A stretch of 64,000 nucleotides of DNA from Lysinibacillus_B sp031181585 (GTDB taxonomy: Bacteria > Bacillota > Bacilli > Bacillales_A > Planococcaceae), in assembly GCF_047301505.1 (NCBI RefSeq), contig NZ_CP154840.1, positions 1,798,001 to 1,862,000 of the forward strand, written 5' to 3'. The notes under the pieces are model-generated. The model was given only the letters and a program-made list of their open reading frames with translations. It searched no databases and was not told the origin of the DNA. The stretch's first letter is position 1. Every line of letters starts with the position of its first letter. The translations under genes and the position numbers were made by a program. Positions 60,251 through 64,000 of the stretch are shown piece by piece.

Positions 60251-60826
60251 ATGTTGGATAGAAATATGAGAAGAAAAGAACTGTTCGGCTTGGTGAAGGC
60301 AGTAGCTATGGCAGTGATTGCCGTTGTAGTCATCCGGCTTTTTTTCGTTACACCGGCTTCGGTGAGCGGGGCTTCGATGATGCCGACATTTGAAAGTGGC
60401 GATTATGTACTGTTAAATAAGCTTGGTCCTACGCTATTTGACTATGACCGGTTTGATATTGTCGTGTTTGAAACCGGCCAGCATGAAAATTACATCAAAC
60501 GGATTATCGGGTTACCGGGTGATCATATCGAATATAGAGAAGACGAGCTATGGATCAACGGCGAGCGTTTGGATGAGCCTTATCTGGATGAGTATAAGCT
60601 GAAGCTGGCCGACAGCAGTCCATTAACTAGAGACTTTACACTGGAAGAGGTGCTTGGCCAGTCTGTCGTTCCGGAAGGCCATTATTTTGTGATGGGTGAC
60701 AACAGAAGGGCAAGTGTTGACAGCCGTGATCCGCAAGTGGGCTTTGTCTCGGAAGAAGCTGTCGTCGGTAAGGCAAGTCTGGTATTTTGGCCATTTGATC
60801 ATGCAAAAATGATTAAGAAAGAGTAG
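60251..60826 (+). CDS. lepB: Type I signal peptidase
   Basis: 191 aa. One N-terminal membrane helix (residues 14-33), catalytic Ser42 in SGASMMPTF and Lys83 in YIKRIIGLPGD, and the late GDNRRASVDSRDPQVGF box. This is the S26 Ser-Lys dyad enzyme that removes secretory signal peptides on the outer face of the membrane. Bacilli carry several copies. The start may be the TTG three bases later, since the ribosome site GAGGTGAG is very close to ATG. Confidence 0.93.
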   Translation: MLDRNMRRKELFGLVKAVAMAVIAVVVIRLFFVTPASVSGASMMPTFESGDYVLLNKLGPTLFDYDRFDIVVFETGQHENYIKRIIGLPGDHIEYREDELWINGERLDEPYLDEYKLKLADSSPLTRDFTLEEVLGQSVVPEGHYFVMGDNRRASVDSRDPQVGFVSEEAVVGKASLVFWPFDHAKMIKKE

Positions 60827-60854
60827 ATATCGGGACAATTTTGGAGGTATTGAG

Positions 60855-61181
60855 ATGCAGGACAGCAACACTATTTTTCTTACGGAACGAGAGGGATATA
60901 GTGGACATCCGCTTGTAAATAAGCAAATTGTGTTCACTGGTACGCTCTCCCGGATGACACGGGCAGAAGCGGCGAAGAGGGCCAGGCTCTGTGGCGCTGT
61001 TATACAGGGAGCTGTCACAAAAGAAACCGATTTTCTTTTCGTAGGCAAGCAGCGGAATCATAAAAGCACGAAACAGCGAAAGGCTGAACAGTTGAACAGC
61101 CTGGGTGCGGATATACAGATTATCGGGGAAGAGGATCTTTACTGGATTCTTTCCTTTGATGAAGGGGAAAGGGCGCTATAG
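60855..61181 (+). CDS. Stand-alone BRCT domain protein
   Basis: 108 aa, with GGAGGTATTGAG before ATG. Residues about 20-100 form one BRCT fold: NKQIVFTGTLSRMTRAEAAK, GAVIQGAVTKETDFLFVG and EDLYWIL with the conserved Trp. It resembles the BRCT of NAD-dependent DNA ligases, without the rest of the enzyme. A DNA-repair adaptor role is possible; not established. Confidence 0.82.
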   Translation: MQDSNTIFLTEREGYSGHPLVNKQIVFTGTLSRMTRAEAAKRARLCGAVIQGAVTKETDFLFVGKQRNHKSTKQRKAEQLNSLGADIQIIGEEDLYWILSFDEGERAL

Positions 61182-61252
61182 GCTCTGTAAACCGAAACAT
61201 CGTACAAGGTTTCCCGCGGTCTTTACATACAGAAGAGTGCTTGACAATTTAT

Positions 61253-61307
61253 GGGGCTGGCTTCGAAAGCGATCATCACGTTTTCGAGCCGGCCCCGCAC
61301 TATTTTT
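61253..61307 (+). terminator. Rho-independent terminator
   Basis: GGGGCTGGCTTCGAAA pairs with TTTTCGAGCCGGCCCC (few mismatches), then TATTTTTA. Stands between convergent genes. Confidence 0.8.
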
Positions 61308-61314
61308 AGATATT

Positions 61315-62073
61315 TTACATTTCGTTATCGCTATAAATAACTGAATAATTAAAATATTTAGATGCCAGCTGTGTTCTGCTTGTCACTTGAAGCTTACGGT
61401 ACAAATTTTGAAGATGTTTTTTCACGGTATTCTCACTGACAAATAACTGCCGCGCTATTTCCGCGTTTTTATAGCCCTTGCATACATAGTGTAAAAGCTC
61501 TTCTTCTCTTGCCGTAATGTGTGATAAGCGCATTGGTTCAACATAGCGATTTAATAGATACAGATGTTCAATCGTTTTCTTTAAATAAGCTAAAATCCAC
61601 ATATCACGATTCGTAAAATGATGCTCTCCGTCTTTTCTTAAAAAGCCGATTGCTGCAGTCGGCATATCATTTTCATATAAGTACATGACCATTTCATCCT
61701 TATATGAATGGGAATGCAAAAAGGTAGTGGTGTAAAACGTTTGTTTATCGGAAGACATCCCGCTATTATGCTGCATGCGCTGGATTGCCTGCTGATCTTG
61801 CCTATTACTAGGATGCAGCGGGTCGTAATATTGATAGATCGTTAAGTAATCACGCAGCGTATAATCCTCAATATTGAAACAAGTCGGTGCTTCGTGCAAG
61901 TCATTTTTTATTACATCCCAAAACAATGTGTGTTCATAACCAAAGCATTCCGCCAGTACATGTAAAACGTTTAATTTAACTTGTTCTTTCCGCTGGTTCG
62001 GATCGATATGTGAAATCTTATATACCGCCTCTAATAGTATTTTGTGACGTTTATCTCTAAAAATAAGAAACAC
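61315..62073 (-). CDS. LuxR family transcriptional regulator
   Basis: 252 aa. The N-terminal part (about 20-170) is a GAF-like sensory region without recognisable ligand residues. The C-terminal LuxR helix-turn-helix is about 185-245 (LSHITAREEELLHYVCKGYK, NAEIARQLFVSENTVKKHLQ). Divergent from the amidase gene, which it may control. GAGTGTTTC precedes the start weakly. Confidence 0.85.
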   Translation of the reverse strand: MFLIFRDKRHKILLEAVYKISHIDPNQRKEQVKLNVLHVLAECFGYEHTLFWDVIKNDLHEAPTCFNIEDYTLRDYLTIYQYYDPLHPSNRQDQQAIQRMQHNSGMSSDKQTFYTTTFLHSHSYKDEMVMYLYENDMPTAAIGFLRKDGEHHFTNRDMWILAYLKKTIEHLYLLNRYVEPMRLSHITAREEELLHYVCKGYKNAEIARQLFVSENTVKKHLQNLYRKLQVTSRTQLASKYFNYSVIYSDNEM

Positions 62074-62199
62074 TCCTTTTTTCTAGATATATAACTATAT
62101 ATTCTCTTTTAAGCAAAATTACCCTTTTGGGTAATAGGATTTTCATCTTACATTCTCTAAACTGAAATCGTACCATATTAACTTACTTGGGGTGATGGG

Positions 62200-63666
62200 A
62201 TGAATTTAAAAGAGTATGCTTCATATGACGGGCTTGGATTGGCAGAGTTAGTAAAACGTAGGGAAGTGACACCTGAAGAGCTTGCAAAGCTGGCTGTGGA
62301 AGGGATTGAAAAAGTAAATCCTTCGATTAATGCTGTTGTCAGTGTACTGGAAGACCAGGCAGCTGCCGGTATTGCAAATCTAAACGAAAATCAGCCATTT
62401 GCCGGCGTTCCATTTTTAATAAAAGAATTAGTGCTTCATGCCAAAGGGGTTGCTCACAGCATGGGGAGCCGGGTAGCGGAAAATACCGTCATGCCGGTGG
62501 ACAGCGAACTGATGAAACGATTTAAACAAGCAGGGCTTGTATTAACAGGTACGACGACAACGCCGGAGTTCGGGTACAACGCAGCAACAGAAGCTGTCAT
62601 TTATGGTGCGACGCGCAATCCTTGGAATCTCGAGCATAGTCCAGGCGGCTCCAGTGGCGGTTCTGCTGCAGCCGTAGCGAGCGGCATTGTACCGCTTGCC
62701 CATGCAAACGATGGCGGCGGTTCGATCCGTATCCCGGCGGCATGCAGCGGATTGGTTGGCTTAAAGCCTACACGCGGGCGCATTCCAGCGGGGCCGTATA
62801 ATAGTGAGCCACTGAACGGAATTGCCATTGAATTTGCGGTGACGAAAACCATCCGTGATACAGCTGCACTGCTCGACCAAGTAGCCGGCCCTGATTTAGG
62901 ATGCTATTCAACATTGGAAATAAACCATGCACCTTATCGTGAGTCGATTCTACAAACTGTCCGTCCATTAAAAATTGCATGGACAACCGAGGCAAATTCG
63001 GGTGCCTATGTTGATCCGGAGTGCGCAGAAGCCGTTCAAAAAACCGCGAAACTACTTGAAGAATTAGGGCATGAAGTAGTAGAAGCCCGCCCTGTATACG
63101 AGCAAGCTTCCTTCACAAAAGCGACTGTTGATATTTGGACAGCCAATATTTATAAAATGATTGCAGGAGCCGCGCAAGGGACAGGAAACGTGCCTTCCCC
63201 GGAAACAGTGGAAGCGGCCATTTGGAAATGCTATGAATATGGCAAAGAGTTAAAAGCAAGTGAATTGCTGGACGCAATCAACACAAACGCTGTCGTCTCT
63301 AGACAAGTCGCACCGTTCTTTGAGGAATATGATATTTTCTTAAGCCCGACGATTGGCACACTGCCAGCGAAAATCGGTGAACTAAACGCCAACAACCCGA
63401 ATATTTCAGCTGTAGAATGGACGGAGCAAATTTTCACCTATGCACCATTTACGAATTTATTTAATGCTACCGGGCAGCCGTCATTATCCTTGCCATTAGC
63501 AATGAGTAAATCAGGTTTGCCAATCGGTCTGCAATTTACAGCACGCTTTGCAGACGAATTAACATTGCTGCAGCTAGGCAGGCAGCTAGAGGAAGCAGCA
63601 CCTTGGAAGGACCGAAAACCAGCTGTACATGTAAGCGAAATCAATATACCTGTCGTATCGTCTTAA
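62200..63666 (+). CDS. Amidase signature family enzyme
   Basis: 488 aa, full length. Catalytic Ser-cisSer-Lys triad: Lys75 (PFLIKEL), Ser151 (PGGSSGGSAAAVASG) and Ser175 (GGGSIRIPA). Close in layout to the 6-aminohexanoate-cyclic-dimer hydrolase-like and GatA-related amidases, but without GatB/GatC neighbours, so it is a free amidase, not the transamidosome. Substrate unknown. TTGGGGTGATGGG precedes ATG. Confidence 0.9.
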   Translation: MNLKEYASYDGLGLAELVKRREVTPEELAKLAVEGIEKVNPSINAVVSVLEDQAAAGIANLNENQPFAGVPFLIKELVLHAKGVAHSMGSRVAENTVMPVDSELMKRFKQAGLVLTGTTTTPEFGYNAATEAVIYGATRNPWNLEHSPGGSSGGSAAAVASGIVPLAHANDGGGSIRIPAACSGLVGLKPTRGRIPAGPYNSEPLNGIAIEFAVTKTIRDTAALLDQVAGPDLGCYSTLEINHAPYRESILQTVRPLKIAWTTEANSGAYVDPECAEAVQKTAKLLEELGHEVVEARPVYEQASFTKATVDIWTANIYKMIAGAAQGTGNVPSPETVEAAIWKCYEYGKELKASELLDAINTNAVVSRQVAPFFEEYDIFLSPTIGTLPAKIGELNANNPNISAVEWTEQIFTYAPFTNLFNATGQPSLSLPLAMSKSGLPIGLQFTARFADELTLLQLGRQLEEAAPWKDRKPAVHVSEINIPVVSS

Positions 63667-63668
63667 TG

Positions 63669-63705
63669 AAAAAGAGACTGTCCTCATGGGGCGGTCTCTT
63701 TTTCG
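63669..63705 (+). terminator. Rho-independent terminator after the amidase
   Basis: AAAAAGAGAC pairs with GTCTCTTTTT around a GC-rich inner stem. Confidence 0.85.
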
Positions 63706-63725
63706 TAATCAAAAATTTCTTCATC

Positions 63726-63752
63726 AAAAAAGGGCGCCGGAAAGTGCCCGCC
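63726..63752 (-). terminator. Terminator of the small gene (minus strand)
   Basis: On the minus strand, GGGC...GCGCCC followed by TTTTTT just beyond the stop at 63760. Confidence 0.6.
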
Positions 63753-63759
63753 AATCAGG

Positions 63760-63912
63760 TTATTTACGGTCAGTAGCTGATGATAAGTCATTTATCATAT
63801 TGCTAACAGAAGTAAGTGTTTCCTCTACTGCTTTGTTGACTTCCTTTGAGCTCGGATGATTTTGGTCGATCTTACCGATAACAATATTTTTCCATTGAAA
63901 ATATTTCTTCAT
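63760..63912 (-). CDS. Small hypothetical protein
   Basis: 50 aa from ATG 63912, with a perfect AGGAGGTGATTGTC upstream on the minus strand. Soluble, with a helix rich in Glu/Lys/Ser after IGKIDQNHPSSKEVNKAVEE. No family recognised. It has its own terminator, so it is likely a real gene. Confidence 0.6.
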   Translation of the reverse strand: MKKYFQWKNIVIGKIDQNHPSSKEVNKAVEETLTSVSNMINDLSSATDRK

Positions 63913-64000
63913 GACAATCACCTCCTGATCAGGAGTATAAATCATGACGCTGCGTGAGCTTCAACGGAAAAGTAAAGTTAGGAAAGAAATAAATTGTGGA

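Overview
The window looks like chromosome from an endospore-forming, low-GC Firmicute, most likely a Planococcaceae member of the Lysinibacillus/Solibacillus kind. The evidence is strong AGGAGG-type ribosome sites, many TTG/GTG starts, a gerA-type germination operon, spore-coat (YraF/YraG-like) genes, a bacillithiol-transferase gene, a T-box leader, Zur-box controlled rpmG/zagA and a type III polyketide pair like B. subtilis bpsA-bpsB. The genus is an inference. No rRNA, tRNA, CRISPR or prophage was seen.

Layout. 1-5.3 kb: MoxR (3' end only), DUF58 and two VWA membrane proteins, one operon. 5.4-13.3 kb: housekeeping and accessory genes (zinc-ribbon protein, TetR/SDR divergent pair, SAP-domain protein, FtsW/RodA protein, MazG-like, LOG, GNAT). 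13.5-15.3 kb: T-box leader and brnQ. 15.4-20.7 kb: YugN-like protein, two unknown genes, then the zinc-starvation locus (two Zur boxes, rpmG, zagA). This locus is bracketed by two arrays of a 21-nt direct repeat lying between stop codons and terminators. 21-34 kb: methyltransferase, VOC, GNAT, CPBP protease, HAD, DUF2087 regulator, lipoprotein operon with a frameshifted gene, bstA, an ECF sigma factor fused to a membrane sensor, SET protein, bpsB-bpsA.

34.2-39.9 kb is an AT-rich accessory island: transglutaminase-like gene, a 1,850-bp IS1595-family element with 8-bp target duplication and a peptidase S51 passenger gene, a serine resolvase with a palindromic candidate crossover site, small ORFs, two GNAT genes and several conserved hairpins. 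The IS interrupts a repeat whose uninterrupted copy lies at 39.7-39.9 kb. 40-45.5 kb: MBL hydrolase divergent from a zinc alcohol dehydrogenase, DUF2268 protease, DoxX, and an Rrf2 regulator/flavoprotein pair sharing a 27-bp promoter motif. 45.7-47.7 kb: broken nucleotidyltransferase gene, NmrA-like protein and HxlR regulator.

47.8-54 kb is a sporulation/germination block: coat genes plus adhB-like dehydrogenase on the minus strand, and a germinant-receptor operon (A, C, B, putative D) on the plus strand, followed by what looks like a decayed group II intron. 54.5-64 kb: an MRJP/yellow-family protein, a LytTR-DUF3021-ABC transporter operon, yunC, a dispersed intergenic repeat, DUF4306 protein, signal peptidase I, a stand-alone BRCT protein, and a LuxR regulator divergent from an amidase.
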